Under the pieces are notes generated by a model. It had not been told where the DNA came from and did not search any database. It saw nothing but the letters and a program-made list of their open reading frames with translations. Both the position numbers and the translations under genes were made by a program. DNA of 64,000 bases from Aphrocallistes beatrix (Eukaryota; Porifera; Hexactinellida; Sceptrulophora; Aphrocallistidae): NCBI GenBank assembly GCA_963281255.1, contig OY725488.1:4425925-4489924 (forward strand). The letters are read 5' to 3'. Below are positions 11,510-21,134 of the stretch, in pieces (the stretch's first letter is position 1; every line of letters starts with the position of its first letter).

Positions 11510-11678
11510 CAGTAGAACTCGGTTAGTACATACTCGAATAATACATTCTTCGGTTTAGTACGTACTCATTTCTCTGAACCAAAATCCATCTATAATTTAG
11601 ATTTCTATGTAGTACAAACTCGCTATTACGTACTAATAATTCTTTACCGAAGGGTATTTCTTATCCAGAGTTCTACTA
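11510..11678. mobile_element. 169-bp pogo-like MITE
   Basis: TA|CAGTAGAACTCGG at the left and CCAGAGTTCTACTA|TA at the right. The interior repeats GTACGTACTC / TAGTACATACTCG. End sequence, size and TA duplication fit a pogo-derived MITE. Confidence 0.65.
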
Positions 11679-11734
11679 TATAATATAAATAGTTCATAAT
11701 ATATTTAAATAAAATTAGTTTTGTATTATTACAT

Positions 11735-11890
11735 AAACAAAAGTATTCGTACACCCCAAAATTTACCCTTCAAATAGTTCTAATACTAAGCTATTTAGCG
11801 AGTCAAGGGCATTTAATTTGTAAGAGATACGCCTAATTTAACTTCAAATTCGAATTATTCATTTATAATCTTTCCACTCGATTAATCTCC
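11735..11890. repeat. Tc1-type MITE fragment
   Basis: The text ACAAAAGTATTCGTACACC followed by AAATAGTTCTAATAC matches the end of the element at 40027 (ACAAAAGTATTTGCACAC, AAATAGTACTAAATT). Only one end is seen. Confidence 0.45.
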
Positions 11891-11928
11891 CACAATGTTT
11901 TATATTTTCAAACTATGCCACTTCGTAA

Positions 11929-12037
11929 CAAAAAACTGAAATTTATAATTATAAAAAAGTAATGACGTCATAATTCCATGATGAGTCGACATTTCGTCTT
12001 CGCTCAGAACTTAGTGGAGTCATCGCCAAAAATCAAG
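11929..12037 (-). mobile_element. Short HEL-A fragment
   Basis: About 110 bp of body: AAACTGAAATTT, TGACGTCATAATTCCATGAT, GAGTCGACATTTCGTC and AGTCATCGCCAAAAATCA. Both ends are missing. Confidence 0.6.
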
Positions 12038-12924
12038 GTATGCTTAATACACTCCTGTGTATGTCTCGAGAATGCTTGGTTTAACTCAGATCAAAGTTTA
12101 GTTATACTCATAATTCAAAAGTCTATTATACTAGTATACTGTTTTTATGATATATCGGTTTAATTAAACTTTGAACTGTGTTAAAACTGGCCTTCTCGGT
12201 AACACATACGACCGTGTATTGAGTAAGCCATAATTAAGGATATTAGGACTTAAAGTCTGTCCTGTTCTAATCTCAAATCGAGAGAGCTTATTTTATTTGA
12301 TCCAATGCTGCTATTACTCTCAAAAGAAATTTCATTTCATTCAGAGTTATATTTTTTTAATATAGTCGTGTATGAAATAATCCTATATCATGATACTATT
12401 TTGGATATTTCATATCCCATTTTACGAAAAATATAACTGAAAATGATATCTAATTTCGTTAGCAGCTTAATAACAGCGTTTTCATTTATAAATAAGTTAC
12501 GTACTGAAGCTTTGAGACTGGGACCAGACAGTATTCAGGTCATATGGTTTATCTAGGTTCTCGGCCTCCACTTATATTTTCCAGCCTCGTATCGTCCGAA
12601 GAGCCAAGGTGTTGCAGCGTGATTCGATTTGGTGCTGGGTTGCCACTATCCTTATAATGATAAGATAAACCCCTATTTGGGCGCCATATAACTTTCATTA
12701 CATTCCAAAAACATGCCGGATTGGAAAATCCTTGATAATCGCATGCTTTAGTTCCCAGCATCATTAATTTATAATACAATAGAGAAATAAGGAACTGTTG
12801 AACAGTTATTTCCAGTAGCGACAAAACGCTGAAAATATCTTGAGCAATCCAACATCATCAAATAAAATCAGAGAGCAACGAGAGCGAATTCCTAACATAA
12901 TAAGTAGATTTTTAAAATAATCTA
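12038..12924. other. Unassigned stretch
   Basis: Contains a 91-codon minus-strand frame (12549-12824) with no motif I recognise, in a locally less AT-rich patch. Nothing else was noticed. Confidence 0.3.
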
Positions 12925-13390
12925 ATGCCATAGCCTACTACATATAAGGCCTCACAGTAACTTGCGGATTTGGAACTAGAGATGCTGTGGAAGATGGTTG
13001 AACTAATAATATGAGCTGCCTTAAATCATTGACCAAGCACAATAGAACTTAGGAATGTATTATCAGCATATATAAATATGGTGCTAAAGTACCCAAATCC
13101 GTTGTTAAAATTTCGGTTAGTCATCATATGATTGCTCAATAGGTTAAATTTGTGACGAATTAGTGATTTTCTGATGTTGTTTAAGGACACTTCTAAGTAT
13201 TTTTATTATATTATTTTCCGCATAGAACTGAGATGTGAAGGAGTTGATACGAAAATTTTGAATTTTTTATAGAATGTTGCTGCATAAATTTATCACATAT
13301 ATAACCTAATGCGCAATCATATGGTGACTATTCTAAATTTTAACAATGGATTTGGGTACTATGACACCATATTTATATATATTGGAGTCT
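12925..13390. repeat. Dispersed repeat D with inverted tail
   Basis: About 360 bp (12925-13285) align by eye with 40532-40895 (shared CATAGCCTACTA, ATAAGGCCTCA, GCATATATAAATATGGTG). The segment 13066-13150 recurs inverted at 13305-13387, so the right part can fold back. Non-coding; origin unknown. Confidence 0.6.
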
Positions 13391-13405
13391 TTTGGCTATG
13401 GCTCC
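13379..13405 (+). mobile_element. HEL-A scrap used as Gypsy target (left part)
   Basis: GGAGTCTTTTGGCTATGGCT is HEL-A body text. It continues after the retrotransposon at 17308-17335 (ACTAATTCTGAACTCAGACG). The last five bases, GCTCC, are duplicated on the other side of the Gypsy element. Confidence 0.65.
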
Positions 13406-13611
13406 TGTAGCAACTAGCGAAGTCTCGAGTTATTATTTAGTATATCCTTAGTGCGTTGTTTGGCTATGTTATCGTAATTGTTTAGTTACTACGGTAACAT
13501 AGTAACGTCAATACTGACTCCCTTCTAAATAATACAGTCTATTATATTATGCAGTGTTGTTACTTTGATCACTTATTAAACTATCCATACTAGTTACTTG
13601 AGTATACTACA
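13406..13611 (+). repeat. 5' LTR
   Basis: 206 bp beginning TGTAGCAACTAGCGAAG and ending TATACTACA. It differs from the 3' LTR at 13427 (G versus A) and 13559 (G versus A). Preceded by GCTCC. Confidence 0.95.
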
Positions 13612-13612
13612 T

Positions 13613-13623
13613 TGGCGACGAGG
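13613..13623 (+). promoter_or_regulatory. Primer-binding site
   Basis: TGGCGACGAGG starts one base after the 5' LTR. The TGG start matches a tRNA CCA end; the tRNA species was not determined. Confidence 0.6.
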
Positions 13624-13632
13624 TGAAGTAAT

Positions 13633-14028
13633 ATGGCGTCCAGGCATGGAGTTATAAATGAGTTCGAATCTGGCAGGGAGGATTGGACTTCCTATACAGA
13701 GCAGTTACAACAGTATTTTGCGGCTAACGACGTCGAAGCGGCCGAGAAGAAGAGGGCGATTTTATTGAGTGCTTGCGGTGCACGAACCTATCAGCTGCTA
13801 AAATATTTGTTGGCTCCGGAGAAGCCAATGGGGAAGACTTTTGAAGAGTTGGTCGAGATAATGAGGGATCATCTTCAGCCGAAACCGTCTATTATTGTCG
13901 AGAGGTTTACCTTCCATTCCAAGAGCCGTAGGGAGGGGGAGTCGGTGGCTGTACGAGTGGCGATCAAGAGAGCGATGAATACACTCTTTACAACATTAAA
14001 GATCGTAGTCACAGCCCTATGCAGGTAA
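13633..14028 (+). pseudogene. gag: gag remnant, internally deleted
   Basis: A 131-codon frame from the first ATG after the primer-binding site (MASRHGVINEFESGREDW). Residues 1-110 look like a Ty3/Gypsy Gag N-terminus (YTEQLQQYFAAN, FEELVEIMRDHLQPKPS). The frame then leaves the family pattern after GESVAVRVA and ends before any CCHC zinc knuckle. Most of the capsid C-terminal part and all of nucleocapsid are absent, so it could not form a normal particle by itself. The protease frame begins six bases after its stop. Confidence 0.8.
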
Positions 14029-14034
14029 TAGGTA

Positions 14035-14397
14035 ATGGCCAGAATTAATGGGGCTGAACTCTCTCTCGAGGTGGATACCGGCGCGACCTTGTCCATTAGA
14101 AGTATGGGTACATATGAACGGTTATGGCATAAGGCGGATGCACCAACACTGGGACCATCAACTGCGCGCCTCAAAAAATATACTGGTGAGACAATCAAGG
14201 TTGTTGGAGAGCTCAAGGTAAATGTATCAATCAGTAAGCAACAGAGACAGATGAATTTGATAGTTGTTGAGGGTAATGGTCCTAGTCTTCTTGGACGAGA
14301 TTGTTTAGGGAAGATAAGACTGGACTGGTCACAGATCAACCAAACCAGGCATTCGAATGAATTTGATAGTATTCTTAAGCGATATGCTTTTGTTTAA
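14035..14397 (+). pseudogene. Aspartic protease region of pol
   Basis: A 120-codon frame starting MARINGAELSLEVDTGATLS contains the catalytic DTGA (about residues 15-18). A GNGPSLLGRDCLGKIRLDW segment matches the flap-to-C-terminal LLGRDWL motif of Gypsy proteases. The frame runs toward the RT domain and then closes (VF then stop) while the neighbouring frame at 14357 carries on, so pol is frameshifted here. The domain itself looks complete. Confidence 0.8.
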
Positions 14398-15954
14398 AGA
14401 TGAACTCGGTATGGTGGAAGGCGTTAGTGCGAAGACTTTTGTTGATCCATTTTCTCCTCCGAAATTTTATCGTCCAAGGACTGTTCCGTTTGCAATTCGT
14501 GCGATGAATGAGAGGAACTCGAGCAATTGGAGAGACAAGGCGTTATTGAATCGGTTCGTTTCTCTGAATGGGCAGCCCCCATAGTACCAGTTGTTAAATG
14601 CGATGGTAATGTGCGTATCTGTGGGGACTACAAGGTAACAGTAAACAGGTCTGCGACGGTTGACACGTATCCGCTTCCTCGTATTGATGATTTATTAGCG
14701 TCCTTATCGGGAGGGAAGTATTTCTCCAAGTTGGATATTTACAAATTCCTTTCGATGACCAATCGAAGAAATTTACTACGATAAACACCCACAAAGGGTT
14801 ATTCCAATATAACCTGCTTTCTTTTGGGTTATCTGCAGCACCAGCAATTTTCCAACGGACAATTGAAAGCATATTACAAGGCCTGCCACGAGTACGTGTT
14901 TATTTACATAGATGACATACTAGTAACAGGAGCGACTGAAGAGGAACACTTAGACAATTTGGAGGCAGTATTTAGTCGTCTTGAACAAGCAGGTTATAGA
15001 CTCAAACGGCAGAAGTGTGCATTCCTATTACCTTCCATAGAGTACCTTGGCCACATTATTACTGAAGAAGGTCTCAAACCAAGCAAGAAAAAGGTCGAAG
15101 CAATAATAGATGCGCCAACTCCGATTGATGTCTCGCAATTAAGGTCATTCCTGGGACTAATGAATTATTATAGGAAGTTTCTGCCGAATCTCTCTTCTGT
15201 ATTGGCCCCTCTACACCGGTTGCTGCATAAAGAAGTGAAGTGGAGTTGGGGGAAAGAGCAAGAGTTCTCATTTAAAGAAGCCAAGAAATTGTTGACATAT
15301 TCTCAATTACTTGTCCATTTTGACCCAGATAAGAATCTAGTGCTCACTTGCGATGCATCGCCTTATGGGATTGGGGCGGTGTTATCTCATTTAGAGGATG
15401 GTACTGAAAAACCCATCTATTATGCGTCCCCCCGTTCACTTGCTATTCCGGAAAGGGGATACTCGCAGCTCGACAAGGAGGCCTTGGCCATTATTTTCGG
15501 AGTAAAGAAGTTTCATCAATTCCTTTATGACAGGCCATTTATAATAGATTCTGACCACAAGCCACTCCAGTACATATTGGGTCAAGATCGTCCTGTACCA
15601 CAATTGGCGTCGGCCAGATTACAGAGGTGGTCCCTAACCCTTGGTGCATACAATTACAAGATACATTACAAGCCTGGGGCAGAGCTGAGCCATGCGGAAG
15701 GATTGAGTCGCCTTCCGTTAGCCGATGTACCAGCTGAAATTCCCCTTCCTGGCGAGACGATAATGTTGATGGATCATCTTGAGCGATCAGTAGTCAATGC
15801 CAAGCAAATATCTTGTTGGACAACCCGTGATCCAACTCTATCGCGTGTTTACCGATTTTTAATTTCCAAATGGCCGGACTTACCTGACGAAGACCTTATT
15901 CCTTTCCAGCGAAGGAGGGATGAGCTGAGTCTAGAAAGTGGATGTATCCTTTGA
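14357..15954 (+). pseudogene. pol: Reverse transcriptase-RNase H region, frameshifted
   Basis: Three frames carry successive parts: 14357-14584 (DPFSPPKFYRPRTVPFAIR), 14527-14784 (SEWAAPIVPVVK, ICGDYKVTVN, FSKLDIYKF) and 14824-15954. The last holds the catalytic YIDDILVTG at about 14904, EYLGHIITEEGLKPS, the thumb/connection and an RNase H domain (LTCDASPYGIGAVL, DKEALAIIFGVKKFHQFLY, DSDHKPLQYI). The breaks lie near 14520 and 14760-14830, the second falling just after the first catalytic Asp region of RT. The 376-codon frame stops at 15954, before the integrase zinc-binding region. Confidence 0.88.
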
Positions 15955-17059
15955 GGGAGCAGAGTGATAGTACCAAAGTCCGGACAGGAGTTAGTCCTCG
16001 ACATATTACACCAGGGACATCCGGGAATATCACGAATGAGGCTCTAGCACGGAGTTATGTATAGTGGCCGAATATGGATCAACAACTCGAAAATAAGGTC
16101 AAGTTCTGCGAAGAATGCCAGTTATCCAGGAATTTGCCTCCGAAAGTACCGTTGCATCCTTGGGAGTGGCCTGAACGTCCATGGTCCCGCATCCACGTGG
16201 ATTACGCTGGTCCATTTTTAGGCAAATGGTTCCTCATTGTGATAGATGCCCATTCCAAGTGGATAGAGGTGGCCATTGTCACGTCAGCTACATCAACCAA
16301 TACCATAGAGAAACTCAGAGCTATTTTTGCCATTCATGGATTACCAGAAGTAATCGTATCAGACAACGGGACTGTTTTTACCAGTACCGAATTCCAGGAA
16401 TTCGTCAAGAGGAATGATATCAAACATATTCGGACGGCTCCTTATCACCCTTCTTCGAATGGTCAGGCTGAGAGGGTGGTGCAAATTTTCAAAGAATCCA
16501 TGGGAAAGACATCTCTCGAAAGTTGGAAACTAGGGTGTCAAGATTATTATTTAATTATCGTATCACGCCTCACACGACGACAGGCGTCGCTCCTGCTGAA
16601 ATGCTCATGGGTAGGAAATTTCGATCTCCTCTCAGTATCCTTGTTCCCGATCCAGCAGCCAAGATTAATTTCAAACAGCGTCTCCAGAAGGAAAGGTATG
16701 ACAAGACAGCAAAAGAGAAAGAATAGGCAATTGGCAGCTCCTTTCTCGTACGTACTTCTCCAAACGATAACTCTTGGTCAAAGGGTATATTGAAGGACAA
16801 AAGTGGTCCACTTTTGTTTACCATTGAATTGAATGACGGACGGATCATACGACGACACTTAGATCATATTCGTTCTTATGAGGTTCCTGAATTAGACAAC
16901 CAGTTTTCGAGAGAGACTTCTACCGACATCATGGAAATTCCTATTCCCTCGCCAACAGTTGTCCATCCAGAGATGATAGAACCGAATTCAGCACCGCCAC
17001 CGCGCCGTTTATCTCTGGTCCGTCAGCCTCCCGACAGGTATCAGTCAGAGACTAGTTAG
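15955..17059 (+). pseudogene. Integrase region, frameshifted
   Basis: The zinc-binding part is split (LHQGHPGISRMR before, CEECQLSRN after a break near 16050). The frame 16074-16793 holds the DDE core: D in VDYAGPF, D in VSDNGTVF and E in SSNGQAERVV. After about 16530 the correct frame is 16523-16726 (NYRITPHTTTGVAPAEMLMG), then 16790-17059 with the GPLLFTIELNDG C-terminal barrel and a Pro-rich tail. All catalytic residues are present but at least three breaks prevent one product. Confidence 0.85.
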
Positions 17060-17087
17060 TACTCCATTAGTTCGGGTTCCAATTAGT

Positions 17088-17096
17088 GTGGAGGAG
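17088..17096 (+). promoter_or_regulatory. Polypurine tract
   Basis: GTGGAGGAG directly abuts the 3' LTR, the usual place for plus-strand priming; it is short and has one T. Confidence 0.55.
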
Positions 17097-17302
17097 TGTA
17101 GCAACTAGCGAAGTCTCAAGTTATTATTTAGTATATCCTTAGTGCGTTGTTTGGCTATGTTATCGTAATTGTTTAGTTACTACGGTAACATAGTAACGTC
17201 AATACTGACTCCCTTCTAAATAATACAGTCTATTATATTATGCAGTGTTATTACTTTGATCACTTATTAAACTATCCATACTAGTTACTTGAGTATACTA
17301 CA
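17097..17302 (+). repeat. 3' LTR
   Basis: 206 bp, identical to the 5' LTR except at 17118 and 17250. Followed by GCTCC (17303-17307), the second copy of the target duplication, and then HEL-A body text. Confidence 0.95.
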
Positions 17303-17335
17303 GCTCCACTAATTCTGAACTCAGACGAAAATGTC

Positions 17336-17768
17336 TTATTCATCTTTAGTTCCAGTATACTAGTATTTGTATCACGCTACTCAGCTTACACAAAATGTTC
17401 ACTTGCAGTGCCATATACACGGTGCTTGTGATGCAGTTTATTTTAATTATTCAATGTTTGTTTACATTGTACTTTTTAGCAACTCAATATGAATAGCATG
17501 TGGATATAAACGATAATGAGCAATTTTTGTTGTATATTATTGAATTCTGCATTTCATAACTATTATTCATTAGTCCCGGAATAATCGACGAAAACCCCCC
17601 AAAAAATCTGAACAAGTCCAAAATATCAGTTAAGCCAGTCGAGGCATCCTTGAAAACATATCAAAATTTGAAAAAAGTTTTTTTGGCACCCTATCCCCGA
17701 AATCCGATAATCCATCTATTATATTCATTAATATTAGGTTGCATGCAATATCTTAAATCATGCAGATA
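17336..17768. other. Unassigned AT-rich stretch
   Basis: No gene. Around 17572-17720 the text TCCCGGAATAATCG and CCCCGAAATCCGATAATCC might be an old pogo-like MITE, but the ends do not match well enough to call. Confidence 0.3.
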
Positions 17769-19047
17769 CGAGGGGCACGCGGAAAGCTTTTAGCCAAGCA
17801 AAAAGTATTTGATCTTTTAAGAGCAAATTTTCACAGCTTTTCAAACTATTCAAACCAAGCTTGTCGCAAAGTTTCATCCTTTAAAACCACTTTGCAATGA
17901 GATTACACCACTGGTGACCTGGTAAAGGTCCAAATATTTTCTTTATTGCATCAACTGCTGCTTTAGAAGACTCAAAACGATCCCATGCATGAGATCTCTC
18001 AACTTAGAAAACACAAAGTAGTCGCAGGGTGATTGGTCTGAAGAAAATGATGGATGGCTAAGGACCTGGATGGGCTTATCGGCTATAATATCTCGAGTTA
18101 CACCTGCAGTGTATGCACTTCATTTTCGTGGTACCAAATAATCCTCGGATTCTCGACTTCTGGTGTTGTTCACAAAGTTTTTTTCAATCTCTCAGCGAGA
18201 CAAACTATACAATACCGTTCAGCATTAACTATTCTTCGTTGTTTTAACAGCCCCGATGCCACATGTTACTTTTTGTCGACAAATATTGCGACTAACTGCT
18301 TTGCGGTCACATGTCTAAGCACCACTTTTATTGGAGCACTCTCACCTAGAATCACCAATACTTGCGATTGATTCTTCTTTTCAAGTTCATTAGAGTATGT
18401 CCACGTTGCATTCCCAGTAGTGATTTGGGAAAATCGATTTAGACCTCCCCATATCCAATTTAACGACACTAGGATACACCAGTCGACCCGGGCATTTTTT
18501 ATCTTCTCTTAAGAAATGTGAGATCCAGAGATAACTCAATTCGTGAAGTTCTTATTCGGAGAATCATCCTAACTCCACGTGATGATATCCATATCCCTTG
18601 GGTAGTATGAATTGTCTCATTAGTGATTCTTCAAGCTTAAACTTTCAGACTCCGCACACGCACGCGTTCCGTTATTTCCCCGGTTGTTGCAGTTGAAGGG
18701 AAACCAACTCATAACTCATCTCCAATCGACTACCTTCCACGTCAAAATTCTCGAAAACAATTGGTAACGGATAAAAATGAGGGAGCACAATAATTAATTA
18801 CCAAAGGGAAATATCAATCACTCATTGCATTGCTAATGCGACAAAAGGATTTAAAGTCGTGAAAATCATAGCTCGAAAAAGCTTACGATTGAGATCTATA
18901 GTGAAAATAATGCACGATCCAAACACTGTTTATTCAATTCATCATAAAACTTGGTAGGATCATTGTATTGACTTGAAAAGTGGTATATTAATATATACAT
19001 ATTAATGAAACTAATACATTATGGGCTAAAGACTTTTGTGCCCCTCG
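17769..19047 (-). mobile_element. Mariner-type element, 1279 bp
   Basis: TA (17767-17768) precedes CGAGGGGCACGCGGAAAGC, and the right end is CTTTTGTGCCCCTCG followed by TA (19048-19049). The outer 10 bp are perfectly inverted and the match continues with gaps to CTTTTAGCC / GACTTTAGCC. Size, ends and the enclosed transposase remnant fit a full-length but dead mariner. Confidence 0.8.
17870..18700 (-). pseudogene. Mariner transposase remnant
   Basis: Minus-strand frames give, in order, TYSNELEKKNQSQVLVILGE, TAKQLVAIFVDKK, QRRIVNAERYCIVC, IIWYHENEVHT and HPSFSSDQSPCDYFVFSKLR. This is the mariner order GDE..W, KK.v...F, RRTVNA, hHDNA.pH, HPPYSPDLSPCDFWLF. The second catalytic Asp position (HDN) reads HEN, and stops and frameshifts separate the blocks. 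The N-terminal DNA-binding part is not clear. Not functional. Confidence 0.75.
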
Positions 19048-19351
19048 TAGCTTGACTGAATTTGGATTATCATGTTAGATAACCGGCTATTTTATAATAT
19101 GTTAAAAAGTAGTCTCATTTAATGAGCCTTCAAAGCAGTGACGTCGTGCTCTATCGGCATAGGGGGATTTTTCTTGGTCCCCTCTCCGGAAAATCTTATG
19201 GCTCTCTAGATATTTTCTTACTCCCCTGGTTTTTCTCTTGAACCCTTAGATCTTTCATAGGACCACACATTTTTACTTGGATCCCAGATTTTTATTTGTT
19301 CACCCACTGACACAATTTGAATGATATTTTTCCAACATTTTGATATAGTAC
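19048..19351. other. Spacer between mariner and Ginger
   Basis: No gene or repeat noticed; it ends in the GTAC target duplication (19348-19351) of the Ginger element. Confidence 0.4.
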
Positions 19352-19646
19352 TGTTGCATGAAAAAATGCCCCCACCATGGATATTCATGTAATATGGGGG
19401 GGGGCAAAATTTCATGGAGTTAGCGTGAAAAATTGCCCCCCCGTGAAAAAATGCCCCCACCATGGATATTCTTGAGTTTAACACTAAATATTGCTGATAC
19501 TCTTTATATACGATACATTTATGAAAGTCATCGTTATTACTTCACACGACTAGTTTGTTGATTTGCAATGCTTTAGTAAACGAATAGAAGCCAAATAGCA
19601 TTCAAAATGTTTTGTATAAGCATTGGCATACTTTAGAAGTTCATTC
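19352..19646. repeat. Ginger left terminal inverted repeat
   Basis: About 295 bp. It contains C/G-run modules (TGCCCCCACCATGGATATTC, twice) and an AT-rich inner part ending at AAGTTCATTC, and matches 24218-24529 reversed. It is one ~19-bp module shorter than the right copy. Confidence 0.88.
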
Positions 19647-19827
19647 CCACTATTCTAGCTAGTCTAGCTTCTTAGTGGGAGGTTCGTTGATTTACTAGAA
19701 CATTATGAGTTAAGTAGTGCTAACTTACATTCTTGTAATTTAACAATAAATTTATATTATGAAATACAAAGCTTTTATATTATGAAATACAAAGCTAAAT
19801 TCTCAAAAAATTAAAAACTATACGAAT

Positions 19828-21134
19828 CTACAGATGTAATTCTTCTCTAAGAATATAAAATATTGAATTAATTGTTCCATAAACATTTAGTGAATCCCAT
19901 GTGATTATTTTAGGTGATCGGATGCCATCATACTTGTACCAGATACCATCTAATTTAACGAGTAGGTAAAAATGGTCTTTTACTGAGACTGTATATCCTG
20001 CTAAATTATAACACAGATTTTTTTCATGCTGACGTATGAATATCGACTCGTCTATTCTGCTTGCTGTTAAGTTGCAGTTTAGTTTTGGAAGGTGTCCAAT
20101 TTCAAATACGAGGAGTAATGGAATAGAATGAAAATACCCTTTAAGCCTTTCAAGGTTTGAATCAGTAGAATTACAGGCCTTACATTTTATGGGCTGCATT
20201 CGGTCTTCAATTGTCATCTGCATATTATTAATTATACAACCAATGCTTCCGATTTGGATGGATGTTATAAATTCCTTATTACAGCTGAAACATTGGACTG
20301 TTTCGTTGTAGATGTCATTCGCTAGGTCGATTTTTCTCAATAAATTGATAAGGGTAGCTTCGGAACCAAAAAAATTGAAATATTTGAGAAAATTGTTTTT
20401 TCTGATGTTTAATTCTGTGGCAATATTGTAACGTAGCTGATCGAATTCTTGAGAGTTGACAAGTGAGGCAAAATTCCTAAGTCGGTCATTAGTATATCCT
20501 CTTATATCGATCGCAGTTTTCAAATTTTGCTGGTGAAGACTTAATAATGCTAATATACTGTCAACTGAGCATGTATTGGTTAGCTCCATATCTTTAAAAC
20601 TTCCTCCCCAAGAAGGACATAGAGACTCTTTGTCGGCTGGGATGTTATGAGTGATGGCTATTTCAGAGCATTGGGGGGCTGTGTGAATTGATTCAACATT
20701 GTTTTCATTCTTCGAATCTAAATCGATAGTAACCACAAGTGATTCTTCTATCTTTTGAAGCAATACCGGGAGTAGAACGTTTAAATGGTAATCCCTTTTC
20801 TTCTCTTCATTTACATGTCCAGCTTTTCCTAAATAATCATTGTAGATCTCTGTCGTGAAATTGGCTACCTCTTCTTTCAACCAGAATGGGAGAGAGGTGT
20901 CTGGAAAATATGAAAATAGATCCAGAAAACCCATATGCTTCGATTTTTCATCGAGAGTTTTGTGTAATTCTGAGAGGAAGTAATTATTTGATAATGCATC
21001 AAGAACTTGGGGTTTAAGAGAGTCTAGTAGTTGTCTGTAATTTCTTCCATCTGTCGTTGTACTTGTATAAAGCATATCTTCAAATATTTCTTCTGTTGCT
21101 CCTAAATGTAGGTCTCCTGCATCATGTAATCCAT
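19828..21134 (-). other. USP/USPL1-like cysteine peptidase domain (exon 9)
   Basis: An open 435-codon exon. A Cys box, NTCSVDSILALLSLH, sits about 195 residues in. Two CxxC pairs (CFSC and CKAC) about 50 residues apart could bind zinc as in the finger of ubiquitin-specific proteases. IPLLLVFEIGHLPKL resembles the USP strand before the His region, and a His box, DHFYLLVKLDGIWYKYDG, lies near the C-terminus. The order Cys box, zinc ribbon, His box is that of the C19/C98 (USP, USPL1) fold. A deubiquitinase or deSUMOylase activity is inference. An Ulp1 or OTU domain is the main alternative, but the motif order fits them less well. Confidence 0.6.

Larger units (their letters stand above)
13406..17302 (+). 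mobile_element. Ty3/Gypsy LTR retrotransposon, defective
   Basis: A 3897-bp element with two 206-bp LTRs (TGTAGC..ACTACA), GCTCC target duplication, primer-binding site, polypurine tract and gag-protease-RT-RNase H-integrase order, which places it in Ty3/Gypsy. The closest type I know is the K02A2.6-like polyprotein common in invertebrates. gag is internally shortened and pol is broken by several frameshifts and stops, although the LTRs differ at only two positions. There is no envelope-like frame. It is inserted in a HEL-A fragment. Confidence 0.93.

Noticed and set aside
13875-14339. 154-codon minus-strand frame over gag and protease
   Set aside because: Antisense shadow of the Gypsy gag/protease region; no domain.
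13406-17302. Possible endogenous retrovirus
   Set aside because: No envelope-like frame and the pol order and sequence are those of an ordinary Ty3/Gypsy retrotransposon.
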